Notes: generated by a model from the sequence alone, not told the origin. A stretch of 7,769 bases of DNA from CAYZQE01 sp964480635 (GCA_964480635.1 CAYZQE010000105.1:1-7769), one strand, 5' to 3'. Positions 1-6,084 are shown, counted from the stretch's first letter. Program-made: numbers and translations.

Positions 1-167
1 TAGTTTTTTCATGGAAGAGCTGGCCAGTGCCATAGTGTTCAGCTGAACTCTTTTAGCGGTAAGGTTAAAAACTGAAATAGTCCATTAGATCTTAAAATGT
101 TTTATTCGCACTCTTTAGCGCGCTATTGTTTGTGCTGTTAATTAAATTTAAGTTAAATAGGCGGGTT
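1..167. other. No recognisable gene; AT-rich flank upstream of antitoxin remnant
   Basis: No gene is supported here. A plus-strand reading frame entering from the left edge ends with TGA at 44-46 and would give only 14 residues, which I do not recognise. A perfect 12-bp palindrome, GTTCAGCTGAAC, lies at 37-48. The part from about 140 to 158 is very AT-rich and could hold the promoter of the antitoxin remnant starting at 168, but I see no pair of well-spaced -35 and -10 boxes. Confidence 0.4.
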
Positions 168-338
168 ATGCTGTCAATTACGGCGAATGATTTAAAGCGC
201 AATGGCATTGCGGGTGTTGAGAGGGCTTTGTTTAATAGTGATGAACATAGCGTAATGATTGATGTTAGAGGAAAGGCAAAATATGTCATCCTCTGTTGAA
301 AAGTTTAATCAATTTCGAGAATATCAACTAGATCAAGT
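168..338 (+). pseudogene. Phd/YefM-family antitoxin remnant, frameshifted and truncated by IS66
   Basis: From ATG 168 the frame reads MLSITANDLKRNGIAGVERA, then IDVRGKAKYVIL, and stops at TGA 297-299 after 43 residues. The pattern S-x-N-D-L-K-x-x-G near the start followed by VRGKxKYV is that of Phd/YefM-type antitoxins, which neutralise RelE/ParE-like toxins and repress their own operon through the N-terminal part. The next piece of the family pattern, SVEKFNQFREYQLDQ, is found directly downstream in another frame (292-336). The change of frame falls at the CTCT of 291-294; restoring one CT would give an uninterrupted VIL-SVEKF reading, so loss of a dinucleotide is the simplest explanation. 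The IS66 element starts at 339 and removes the C-terminal toxin-binding part. No toxin gene is visible. A weak AGGCGGG precedes the start. The family call rests on remembered motif patterns. Confidence 0.68.
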
Positions 339-364
339 GTAAGCGTAAAACGAACCCACCTATC
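339..364 (+). repeat. IS66 terminal inverted repeat (tnpC side)
   Basis: The end begins GTAAGCG, then one variable base, then AAAACGAACCCACCTA. It matches the reverse complement of 1694-1719 with mismatches only at positions 8 and 25 of the repeat. The GTAA start is usual for IS66-family ends. Confidence 0.9.
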
Positions 365-387
365 CGCCTAATAAGTACTTTGCCAAA

Positions 388-957
388 CTACTTCAAATCC
401 ACATTCCAAGGTAACAATGCCTCAATCGCTTCAACCGTTGTTGCATTGGGTAGCTCTTTAAAAATATGGTTAAAATAGTGCCAAGGCTCTATGTTGTTGG
501 CTTTAGCGGTTTCAACAATTGAGTAGAGCGTGCTACTAGCTTTTGCGCCTTTAACGCTATTAGCAAACAACCAGTTCTTACGTCCAATCACAAAAGGCCG
601 TATCGCTCGTTCGGCTTTGTTATTATCTATCGCCGCTGCGCCATGATCCAGATACGCCGTTAAATAAGACCATTGATTATCAAGATACGTCAGTGCTTTT
701 CCCATTAGCGAGGTTGGCGGTATGCCTGGTTTGGTTTCTTGCAGCCAAGTTTTGAGCTTTTCGATGATGGGCTTGGCTTTTTCTTGACGAATAACGTGAC
801 TCTGCGCCGGTGTTTTGCCTTTAAGCTGCTTTTCAATTCGATACAGTATTAGACGACAATTAACTTGGCCGGTTTTGGTAAGCTTCAGGCATTTAGTTTC
901 TAAACGTTTAATTTCGGCATTTTTTTGTGCCAGTATTGTGTCTATTTTTAATGTCAT
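388..957 (-). pseudogene. tnpC: IS66 transposase TnpC, in-frame internal deletion
   Basis: The frame is open for 189 codons, against roughly 500 in complete IS66 TnpC. Residues 1-30 are a charged coiled-coil-like N-terminus (AQKNAEIKRLETKCLKL). From about residue 35 the protein is the C-terminal end of the DDE_Tnp_IS66 domain, with YRIEKQL, RQEKAKPI, the hallmark IDNNKAERAIRPF and GRKNWLF (about 111-130), and the usual ending EALLPWN. The joint is near nucleotides 855-870. About 300 residues are missing, including the zinc-binding region and the first two catalytic aspartates; the ER of the NNKAER motif, thought to carry the catalytic glutamate, remains. The product should therefore be inactive as a transposase. 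It might still be translated, as no stop or frameshift interrupts it. It lies 28 bp after tnpB with no clear Shine-Dalgarno sequence. Confidence 0.88.
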
Positions 958-985
958 AATATGGGCGGTATTAAAACAAAATCAG

Positions 986-1342
986 TCAGTTAATGCCTTC
1001 ATAATGTAACGTTTTATGAGGTTTTATTTGACTAATATCAACGCCTTGAAGAAGCCATTGTAGCTGCTCTTCATTAATAATCAGGCTATTATCAAACGAT
1101 GGTTTTGGCCATTTGAATCGCTCTTTCTCAAGGCGCTTTTGCCATAAACAAAAACCACTTCGATCCCAATACAGTATTTTTATATTGTCGCGACCACGAT
1201 TACAAAAGACAAATAGGCATTCACTAAACAACGGCAAGCCCATTTCTTGCTCAACGATTAAACTTAAGCCATTAATGGCTTTCCTAAAATCAACGACATG
1301 ACAATACAAATAGACTTTAATAACGTCCACAAACATCTTCAT
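986..1342 (-). CDS. tnpB: IS66 accessory protein TnpB (IS66 Orf2)
   Basis: This 118-residue protein carries the IS66 Orf2 signature: VYLYCHVVDFRKAINGL near the N-terminus, EQEMGLPLF, LFVFCNRGRDNIKILYWDR in the middle, and FCLWQKRLEKERFKWP. Its length matches the family, so it appears intact. TnpB is required with TnpA and TnpC for transposition of IS66-type elements, but its biochemical role is not well defined. ATG 1342 lies 4 bp after the tnpA stop, the tight coupling usual for IS66. It has no obvious Shine-Dalgarno sequence of its own, which suggests translational coupling to tnpA. The C-terminal tail after residue 100 is less conserved in this family. Confidence 0.93.
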   Translation of the reverse strand: MKMFVDVIKVYLYCHVVDFRKAINGLSLIVEQEMGLPLFSECLFVFCNRGRDNIKILYWDRSGFCLWQKRLEKERFKWPKPSFDNSLIINEEQLQWLLQGVDISQIKPHKTLHYEGIN

Positions 1343-1346
1343 GTCA

Positions 1347-1643
1347 TCACCCTAACTGTTGCACAAACTGAGCGAGCCAATCAGCTGATACATTTGTTGG
1401 CAATTTGAGATGAGTGCGTTGATGCACCACCTCGATACATCCCATTTTCGATTGTATCTGAGCGGCAACAAAAGTGGGTACTTTAATTGTGACCATTTTG
1501 CCTGTCGTTTTTAGCTGGCTTTTTCTTAAGCTGAAATATTTAGGGCTTATATCGCGGTCTTCACAAAATTCAGTTTGCGTTAAACCACTGTGTTTTTGCG
1601 CTTCAACTAAAGCCTGCCATTGTTCTTGCGTTCTTCTTGTCAT
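1347..1643 (-). CDS. tnpA: IS66 protein TnpA (IS66 Orf1, helix-turn-helix)
   Basis: The 98-residue product opens with MTRRTQEQWQALVEAQKHSG followed by LTQTEFCEDRDISPKYFSLR, a helix-turn-helix-like segment typical of IS66 TnpA (residues about 20-42). This protein is thought to bind DNA and assist transposition. A good ribosome binding site, GGAGA (1649-1653), lies 5 bases before the ATG and supports this start. The length is close to the family norm, and it is first in the tnpA-tnpB-tnpC order. Gene integrity contrasts with the deleted tnpC two genes downstream. Confidence 0.88.
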   Translation of the reverse strand: MTRRTQEQWQALVEAQKHSGLTQTEFCEDRDISPKYFSLRKSQLKTTGKMVTIKVPTFVAAQIQSKMGCIEVVHQRTHLKLPTNVSADWLAQFVQQLG

Positions 1644-1693
1644 TGTTATCTCCGATTGATGTTGGAGATAGATTAAAGCTTTGGTTTATTAAT

Positions 1694-1719
1694 GGTAGGT
1701 GGGTTCGTTTTCCGCTTAC
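1694..1719 (-). repeat. IS66 terminal inverted repeat (tnpA side)
   Basis: Read on the minus strand from 1719 this end starts GTAAGCGG and continues AAAACGAACCCACCTA, pairing with 339-364 at 24 of 26 positions. It marks the outer boundary of the element and is followed by unrelated ELWxxDGT coding sequence. Confidence 0.9.
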
Positions 1720-1925
1720 GTTTAAATGGAACAGTTTTGTCAAAAGACTTTAATCTGGGGGATATAGCATTTGGCTCCCAAATATTTGGATCTAAAACAT
1801 TTACGACATTAAATGGTCGCGGTTTGTTTGTCTCGGATAATGGTGAAGTTGGGCAAGAACTGTGGGTAACAGAGGATTCATTGGATGCTGTATTTTTATT
1901 AAAAGATATAAGCCTTGGTTTTTAA
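1720..1925 (+). pseudogene. 3' fragment of an ELWxxDGT-repeat surface/secreted protein
   Basis: The frame that enters from the IS end and stops at TAA 1923-1925 encodes about 68 residues, ending TFTTLNGRGLFVSDNGEVGQ, then ELWVTEDS and FLLKDISLGF. The ELWVT core, the preceding F-x-x-D-x-G-x-x-G-x segment and the following V/L-x-L-L-K-D-I are the pattern of ELWxxDGT repeats, found in large extracellular proteins, often in tandem and with calcium-binding or adhesion modules. Only one repeat and part of another remain. The DGT has become EDS. The 5' part of the gene is absent: the other side of the IS is an antitoxin. An ATG at 1692 inside the IS end keeps the frame open, but I see no ribosome binding site for it, so this is best read as a dead gene end. 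Confidence 0.62.
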
Positions 1926-1990
1926 TCTAGTGATATTTTATTGCATTGAAATGAGCTTTAATTTGATTGATTATTGTTTTCATGGATTTT

Positions 1991-4084
1991 TTACCCACCC
2001 ATCGAAGAAAAGTCGTAATTAAGCTCAGAGCTAATAGGTTGTAAAAAGTCACCTTGAACGTAGTCAGCACCGAGTCCCCATAGCACACTTAAAATGCTGG
2101 CATCGTTTACAATTGGCGCAATGACTTTTATATCGAGTGAACTTGCCATGTCGGTTAACTCGCGAATGCTGTCTTGATTATCTTGGTTTGTAGATAGGTT
2201 TTCCATATAGCCGGGGTTAACGCGAATGATGTCTGCTTTTATGTGTTTGATAAGTTGGAATGGGTTTAAACCCATGCCAAACTCATCTAATGCAAATAGA
2301 CAATGGAGTTGTTTTAAGCCTTTAAATAATAGTTTTGTTGCTTTAAGTTGATTGACAGCATCATTTTCATTAATCATGAAAATGAGTGAATCGCCTGATA
2401 TACGAGCCGTATTTAAACACTCGGCAATCCAGCGCACCAAGCTGGCATCAAGCAATGAATCTTGGCTTAAATGAATCATTAGTTTTATTTTGTTTTTATT
2501 TTGATCTGATGCGACAATCTGCTTTATTGCATTCATAATGATCCAACGATCAAGCGTCTTTGCAATACCAGTACGTTCTGCGGATAGCATAAAATGATCT
2601 TGTTGAAATATATGCCCTTTATCATCTTTTAGTTCTACCAGTGTTGTATAGAAAGCGCCAGAACCACCACCAATGCTGACAACAGGTTGGTATAGAGGGG
2701 AAACTAGTTTTTTACTGAGTGCATTTTTAATCATCGAGTTAATATGACCATCTTCTTCATCTTGGGTCATTTCGCCTATACTTGGTACGTAGACTTTCAT
2801 GGCGTTGCCACCATTTTCTTGTATTTGGGCTACCGTTTTTTCACTACGTGAAATTATTTCATTAGCATTATTAGGTGCATTTTCATCCACGTAACAAATA
2901 CTGATACTGCTAGTCGCACTAATAGATTTGCCATTCACTTCAGATATGTTCTGCTCAATTAAAGCCGGTAAGGATTGTGCCAGTTTTTCAACAAATGCTT
3001 TGTCACTGCTGTAGCAGATGCTGACAAAGCTGCTGTTACCAAAACGTGCCACCATATTCTTTTCGCTGGCATTTTTTTTGATAATGGAAGCAAGGTCAGA
3101 TAATAAAATATCGCAACCCGATATGCCTAAGGAGTCACGTATGGTGCCAAAATGATCGATGCCAATGTATAAAACGGCACATTGCTCACCACCATTAATA
3201 GCTATATCAACGGCTTCTTTAAGTTGGTTCATAAAATATTGTCGATTATATAAACCCGTGACAAGATCATGTTGATGTAAATAATTAATTTGTTCTTCTA
3301 ATTCGGAAGTGTCAGCTTGTGAGCGAATGAGTATTTGAGTGCAAGGTTCACCATCATAACTGGCTTTAGCAAATTCAATTCGACCATTAATATATTCACC
3401 CGAGTTATGGTGTAGTTGAAGCTCAAGAAAGCTTTCTTTATTTTCTTGTTTGCCTACTTGGCGCAACATGGTTTTTAATTCGTTTTTATTGTCGCTATGC
3501 GCTAAATCCATAATAGGCATGCCTTCTATGGAATCGAAGTCAGGAAAGCCGTAAAGCTCTAAATAGGCATCATTGGCATAGATATGCATGCCTTCGTGAA
3601 CATAAGCCACAGCATCTTTTGAATTACCCAGTAAAGATTGGCAGCGTTTTTCACTTTCGTGTAATTCCTTTTCAAAGCTCATGGTTTTACGCCATGTACT
3701 GAGATGAAAAATTTCACGTCTTAAAACATGCACAAAGTGCTCTCTATTGTCTGGATTGACAAGATCTTGTGCGCCTTCATCCATAGCCGCAATAATGTCG
3801 CCTTGTATCGATGATGTGGTCATCGCAATCATCGATAGATGTTTGCCGCATTCTTGAATAAGGTGTTGAGCTTGTTTCAGGGTGAAATCAGGTAAATCGA
3901 TAGAAAATAAAATTAAGTCTAAAGGCTTTGAACTTAAAATTTGGCACATGTCTTCGCTATCTTCAGCAAATTCAGCTTTTACATGCAGCGCAGCGCTGCG
4001 TAGTAAGCTAACGAGCTGTTCAGCTTCGTGTAAACTTTCATCAACAATGAGGAGACGTATCAGTGAGTCTGTTTGAGTATCCAT
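1991..4084 (-). CDS. fimX: FimX-like degenerate REC-PAS-GGDEF-EAL protein, type IV pilus regulator
   Basis: The 697-residue length and domain order match FimX (about 690 residues), a polar c-di-GMP effector that promotes type IV pilus assembly and twitching, acting with PilB/PilZ. Residues 9-125 form a receiver domain (LLIVDES at 11-17) whose phospho-acceptor position is Ser61 (LILFSIDLPD) and whose conserved lysine is Asn110. A PAS domain follows at about 145-260 (HIYANDAYLELYGF). The GGDEF domain starts at DLVTGLYNRQYF (273-284), but its active motif is GNSSF (349-353), so no cyclase activity is expected. The EAL domain starts at LYQPVV (464-469). The EAL motif is TTL (480-482), the DDF motif is DEF (600-602), IKAD is kept (615-618), and the late AEGVE-like glutamate is Pro657, so no phosphodiesterase activity is expected. 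VQGDFLQP (676-683) closes the domain. The protein has no membrane segment. The start at 4084 has only a weak AGAG behind it. A MITE lies about 60 bp upstream. Confidence 0.8.
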   Translation of the reverse strand: MDTQTDSLIRLLIVDESLHEAEQLVSLLRSAALHVKAEFAEDSEDMCQILSSKPLDLILFSIDLPDFTLKQAQHLIQECGKHLSMIAMTTSSIQGDIIAAMDEGAQDLVNPDNREHFVHVLRREIFHLSTWRKTMSFEKELHESEKRCQSLLGNSKDAVAYVHEGMHIYANDAYLELYGFPDFDSIEGMPIMDLAHSDNKNELKTMLRQVGKQENKESFLELQLHHNSGEYINGRIEFAKASYDGEPCTQILIRSQADTSELEEQINYLHQHDLVTGLYNRQYFMNQLKEAVDIAINGGEQCAVLYIGIDHFGTIRDSLGISGCDILLSDLASIIKKNASEKNMVARFGNSSFVSICYSSDKAFVEKLAQSLPALIEQNISEVNGKSISATSSISICYVDENAPNNANEIISRSEKTVAQIQENGGNAMKVYVPSIGEMTQDEEDGHINSMIKNALSKKLVSPLYQPVVSIGGGSGAFYTTLVELKDDKGHIFQQDHFMLSAERTGIAKTLDRWIIMNAIKQIVASDQNKNKIKLMIHLSQDSLLDASLVRWIAECLNTARISGDSLIFMINENDAVNQLKATKLLFKGLKQLHCLFALDEFGMGLNPFQLIKHIKADIIRVNPGYMENLSTNQDNQDSIRELTDMASSLDIKVIAPIVNDASILSVLWGLGADYVQGDFLQPISSELNYDFSSMGG

Positions 4085-4125
4085 TGGGCTCTATTTTTAT
4101 CAGTTTTATGGTATCTACTAGAGGG

Positions 4126-4161
4126 CTTAATCAGAGGCTCCCTAGGGATCCTCTGATTAAG
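4126..4161. repeat. 36-bp near-perfect palindrome: two terminal repeats head to head
   Basis: The left arm CTTAATCAGAGGCTCCCT (4126-4143) and the right arm AGGGATCCTCTGATTAAG (4144-4161) are reverse complements at 17 of 18 positions. The right arm is the start of the MITE-like element; the left arm equals the sequence of that element's far end (4388-4405). It therefore looks like a leftover end of a second copy beside the complete one. It lies 42-77 bp upstream of the fimX start and could form a cruciform or RNA hairpin, but no T-tract follows it on the minus strand. Confidence 0.85.
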
Positions 4162-4168
4162 TCCATAA
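4143..4168 (+). repeat. MITE terminal inverted repeat, fimX side
   Basis: Begins TAGGGATCC and continues CTCTGATTAAGTCCATAA. It pairs with 4381-4406, with a single mismatch at position 7 of the repeat (T here, G in the other). Confidence 0.85.
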
Positions 4169-4175
4169 AATTTTA

Positions 4176-4271
4176 CGAGCTATCAAGCCATTCTATCCTA
4201 GGCGCAACTTGAAGCTAATGACGAGTCCTTAGTAAAAGTTGAAACGACGGAGAGAATGGCTTGATAGCTCG
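4176..4271. repeat. Long internal hairpin of the MITE
   Basis: GAGCTATCAAGCCATTCT (4177-4194) is the exact reverse complement of 4253-4270. Counting the flanking C/G pair and ATCC/GGAG, the stem is 23 bp with one mismatch (4176-4198 with 4249-4271). The 50-base loop holds a smaller stem, CAACTT (4205-4210) with AAGTTG (4236-4241). It would fold on either strand if transcribed. No function is known to me. Confidence 0.8.
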
Positions 4272-4380
4272 CCCTACGGGTCGTTGCCAAATTACCGTCA
4301 GCGTTGTTATCGAATTTTGTGGTATCTAGATGACACTGCAATCCGATGCCTAGCTGACAATAATTTGGCTTAGATAAAAA

Positions 4381-4406
4381 TTATGGACTTAATCAGAGGC
4401 TCCCTA
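4381..4406 (-). repeat. MITE terminal inverted repeat, epmB side
   Basis: On the plus strand it reads TTATGGACTTAATCAG followed by AGGCTCCCTA. It is the inverted partner of 4143-4168. Its CTTAATCAGAGGCT core recurs at 4126 and at the end of epmA (6998). Confidence 0.85.
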
Positions 4407-4453
4407 ATAGAATAATTATTTTATTATTTTGACTAATGATAGCGTAATCTGTT

Positions 4454-5488
4454 CTAAAAAATATGAGTTTTTGATGCTTCGCCCTTAATTTCTTCTACGA
4501 GCCTAGGAACAAGGTATCCAGGTAATTGAGTTTTAAGTTCATTAATGATGGTCTTAGCTTCTTTTCTGGGTAGGTCAAAATGTGCCGTACCGGCGACTTT
4601 ATCAAGGCAATGGATATAATAAGGTAATACTCCTGCCTCAAATAATACAAACGAAAGGTCTTTTAAAATAGAGGCTGAATTATTGATGCCTTTTAAAATA
4701 ACGGATTGATTTAATAAGGTAATTCCATTTTCCTTTAGTTTTAAGCAGGCTTTGACAACAAGGTTATTTATCTCTTGTGCGTGATTGATATGTAAAACCA
4801 TTACAATGTTTTTGCTACTGAGTTTTAGCATAGTTAACAATTCATTTGTAATGCGTGACGGTAAAATGCTGGGCATTCGGGTATGAAATCGAATGGTTTT
4901 AATATGTTTGATTGATTCAAGATTGTGCATGTGCGACTGTAATTTTTTATCGCTTAACATAAGCGGGTCACCACCGCTTAAAATAACTTCATGAATGTCT
5001 TGGGTTTCTTCTAAGTAATGCATGATTGGGCTATCTACTGATAAGTTTGGGATATTGTCAGAATAAGGGAATTCTCGTCTAAAACAATATCGACAGTGGA
5101 TGCCACAAGCTGCTGTTAATGATAATAAAGCCCTACCTTGGTATTTGTGAATTAAACCGGGGTGTTTTATTGCGTTTAAATCACCCACGGCATCGGATTT
5201 ATAGCCAGTGATTTTTAGCTGTTCTTTTGATTGAGGGATAATTTGTAGTAGCAAAGGGTCATTAATGTCGTCTTTGTTGATTAAGTCAGCATAAAAACGT
5301 GTCACCCTTAAAGGAAAGGTTTTTAAGTTTTCAAAAGATTTTCTATCGTGATGGGTTAGCTCTAAGTAATCCAATAATTCATTCAGGTTTTTAAAGCTGT
5401 TGGCAATTTCTTGCTGCCATGTTTTCGAAGATGACTTATTTGTTTGTGACGTAGAAAAAGGTATTATAGTGTGATTAGAATTCAACAT
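4454..5488 (-). CDS. epmB: EF-P-(lysine) 2,3-aminomutase EpmB, radical SAM
   Basis: EpmB (YjeK) is a radical SAM, PLP-dependent enzyme that turns (S)-α-lysine into (R)-β-lysine for EF-P modification. The 344-residue length matches E. coli EpmB (342). The iron-sulfur motif is CGIHCRYC (Cys128, Cys132, Cys135), followed by FRREFPYSDN. SGGDPLM (171-177) is the SAM-binding stretch. NHINHA-like HINHAQE (233-239), LLNQSVIL (258-265), and YYIHCLDKVAGTAHFD (290-305) are family hallmarks. Lys340 in GEASKTH is the likely PLP lysine. The short length separates it from catabolic lysine 2,3-aminomutases, and the neighbours efp and epmA confirm the role. ATG 5488 has no good Shine-Dalgarno sequence, but no other ATG lies before the conserved region. 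It diverges from efp with only 15 bp between start codons, so its promoter must lie within efp. Confidence 0.95.
   Translation of the reverse strand: MLNSNHTIIPFSTSQTNKSSSKTWQQEIANSFKNLNELLDYLELTHHDRKSFENLKTFPLRVTRFYADLINKDDINDPLLLQIIPQSKEQLKITGYKSDAVGDLNAIKHPGLIHKYQGRALLSLTAACGIHCRYCFRREFPYSDNIPNLSVDSPIMHYLEETQDIHEVILSGGDPLMLSDKKLQSHMHNLESIKHIKTIRFHTRMPSILPSRITNELLTMLKLSSKNIVMVLHINHAQEINNLVVKACLKLKENGITLLNQSVILKGINNSASILKDLSFVLFEAGVLPYYIHCLDKVAGTAHFDLPRKEAKTIINELKTQLPGYLVPRLVEEIKGEASKTHIF
5440..5470 (+). promoter_or_regulatory. Candidate σ70-type promoter for efp, inside the epmB 5' end
   Basis: With 15 bp between the two start codons, the efp promoter must overlap epmB. TTGTTT (5440-5445) and TATTAT (5462-5467), 16 bp apart, are the best-looking pair; TTGTGA (5444-5449) with TATAGT (5465-5470), 15 bp apart, is an alternative. 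Neither is near consensus at both boxes, so this is a suggestion from sequence only. Confidence 0.35.
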
Positions 5489-5503
5489 ATTGAGAGTATA
5501 TAG

Positions 5504-6073
5504 ATGGCAAGTTTTAGTACCAACGAATTTAAAAGCGGTTTAAAGGTTATGTTAGACGGCGACCCCTGTTCGATTATTGAAAACGAAGTCGTTAAGCCGG
5601 GTAAAGGGCAAGCATTTAACCGTGTCAAAATACGTAATTTAATGACGGGGCGCGTGTTAGATAAAACGTTTAAATCGGGTGAATCACTCGAAGGTGCTGA
5701 CGTTATGGACGTCGATATGCAATATCTTTACGAAGATGGCGAGTTTTATTATTTTATGGATACTGAAACGTTTGAGCAAAAACCAGCAGAAATTCGGGCA
5801 GTGGGTGAGGCTAAAGACTGGTTAAAACCTCAAGATATGGTTCAAGTTGTTTTATTTAACGATAACCCGATAGCCATTACAGTCGCAAATTTTGTAGAGC
5901 TTGAAATTACTCATACAGACCCTGGCTTAAAAGGGGATACTGCGCAAGGTGGCACTAAACCCATTATATTAGAAACAGGTAAAGAAATTCGCGGCCCGTT
6001 ATTTTTAGAAATTGGTGATGGTGTTAAGGTCGATACGCGTACCGGAGAGTATGTGTCTCGAGTTAAAAAATAA
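5504..6073 (+). CDS. efp: Translation elongation factor P
   Basis: EF-P binds ribosomes stalled on consecutive prolines and speeds peptide bond formation. The 189-residue protein is full length, with the KOW-like N-terminal domain (1-65), the central OB domain and the C-terminal OB domain (about 130-189). The modification loop reads VKPGKGQAFNRVK; Lys34 is the residue that receives β-lysine in the E. coli protein, and the numbering is identical here. TFKSGESLEGADV, YLYEDGEFYYFMD, FVELEITHTDPGLKGDTAQG and DTRTGEYVSRVK are family signatures. GAGAG (5492-5496) lies 7 bases before the ATG. The gene diverges from epmB and is followed by epmA after 11 bp. A strong terminator hairpin lies inside the start of epmA and is probably where most efp transcripts end. 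Confidence 0.98.
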   Translation: MASFSTNEFKSGLKVMLDGDPCSIIENEVVKPGKGQAFNRVKIRNLMTGRVLDKTFKSGESLEGADVMDVDMQYLYEDGEFYYFMDTETFEQKPAEIRAVGEAKDWLKPQDMVQVVLFNDNPIAITVANFVELEITHTDPGLKGDTAQGGTKPIILETGKEIRGPLFLEIGDGVKVDTRTGEYVSRVKK

Positions 6074-6084
6074 CGAGTATTGAT

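Larger units (their letters stand above)
339..1719 (-). mobile_element. IS66-family element, tnpC internally deleted (non-autonomous)
   Basis: This 1381-bp element is bounded by inverted repeats starting GTAAGCG, and carries the IS66 gene order tnpA-tnpB-tnpC on the minus strand. Full-length IS66 elements are about 2.5 kb. The missing kilobase is the middle of tnpC, so the element cannot make a complete transposase but keeps both ends and could be moved by a relative in trans. The eight bases outside each end are GATCAAGT (331-338) and GTTTAAAT (1720-1727). They agree at five of eight positions, so there is no clear 8-bp target duplication. The left flank is an antitoxin fragment and the right flank an ELWxxDGT fragment, so the element most likely sits at a rearrangement or deletion joint. 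Confidence 0.92.
4143..4406. mobile_element. MITE-like element, 26-bp inverted repeats, TA at both borders
   Basis: The ends 4143-4168 and 4381-4406 are inverted repeats matching at 25 of 26 positions (TAGGGA, T or G, then CCTCTGATTAAGTCCATAA). If the outer TA is taken as the duplicated target, the element is 4145-4404 (260 bp), beginning GGGATCC and ending GGCTCCC. A TA duplication is the habit of IS630/Tc1-mariner-type elements, so it may be a non-autonomous relative of one, but no transposase is present to confirm the family. The interior has no long reading frame and contains a 23-bp inverted repeat forming a large hairpin (4176-4271). The element sits between the end of epmB and the start of fimX, so it may alter fimX transcription. 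Confidence 0.8.
4085..4453. other. Intergenic region between epmB end and fimX start, mostly a MITE-like element
   Basis: This 369-bp gap is almost filled by the repeat element described at 4126-4406. What remains is 41 bp next to fimX (4085-4125), which must hold the fimX ribosome binding site and perhaps its promoter, and 47 very AT-rich bp (4407-4453) after the epmB stop. I found no coding frame or clear rho-independent terminator for epmB here. Confidence 0.6.

Noticed and set aside
92..289. Minus-strand 65-residue open frame
   Set aside because: It overlaps the antitoxin remnant on the opposite strand, has low-complexity Leu/Asn/Ser-rich content and no recognisable motif.
1692..1925. 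A complete 77-residue gene starting in the IS66 end
   Set aside because: The first ten residues are translated inverted repeat, there is no ribosome binding site, and the rest reads as the tail of an ELWxxDGT protein.
3989..4000. 12-bp palindrome CGCAGCGCTGCG in fimX
   Set aside because: Single short GC-rich palindrome inside coding sequence, explained by alanine and leucine codons; no second copy seen.
3882..4076. Plus-strand open frame inside fimX
   Set aside because: Antisense shadow of the receiver domain coding sequence, with no start signal or family pattern.
4143..4406. A transposase remnant inside the MITE-like element
   Set aside because: Short stretches on the minus strand can be translated, but stops are frequent and no transposase motif was recognisable.
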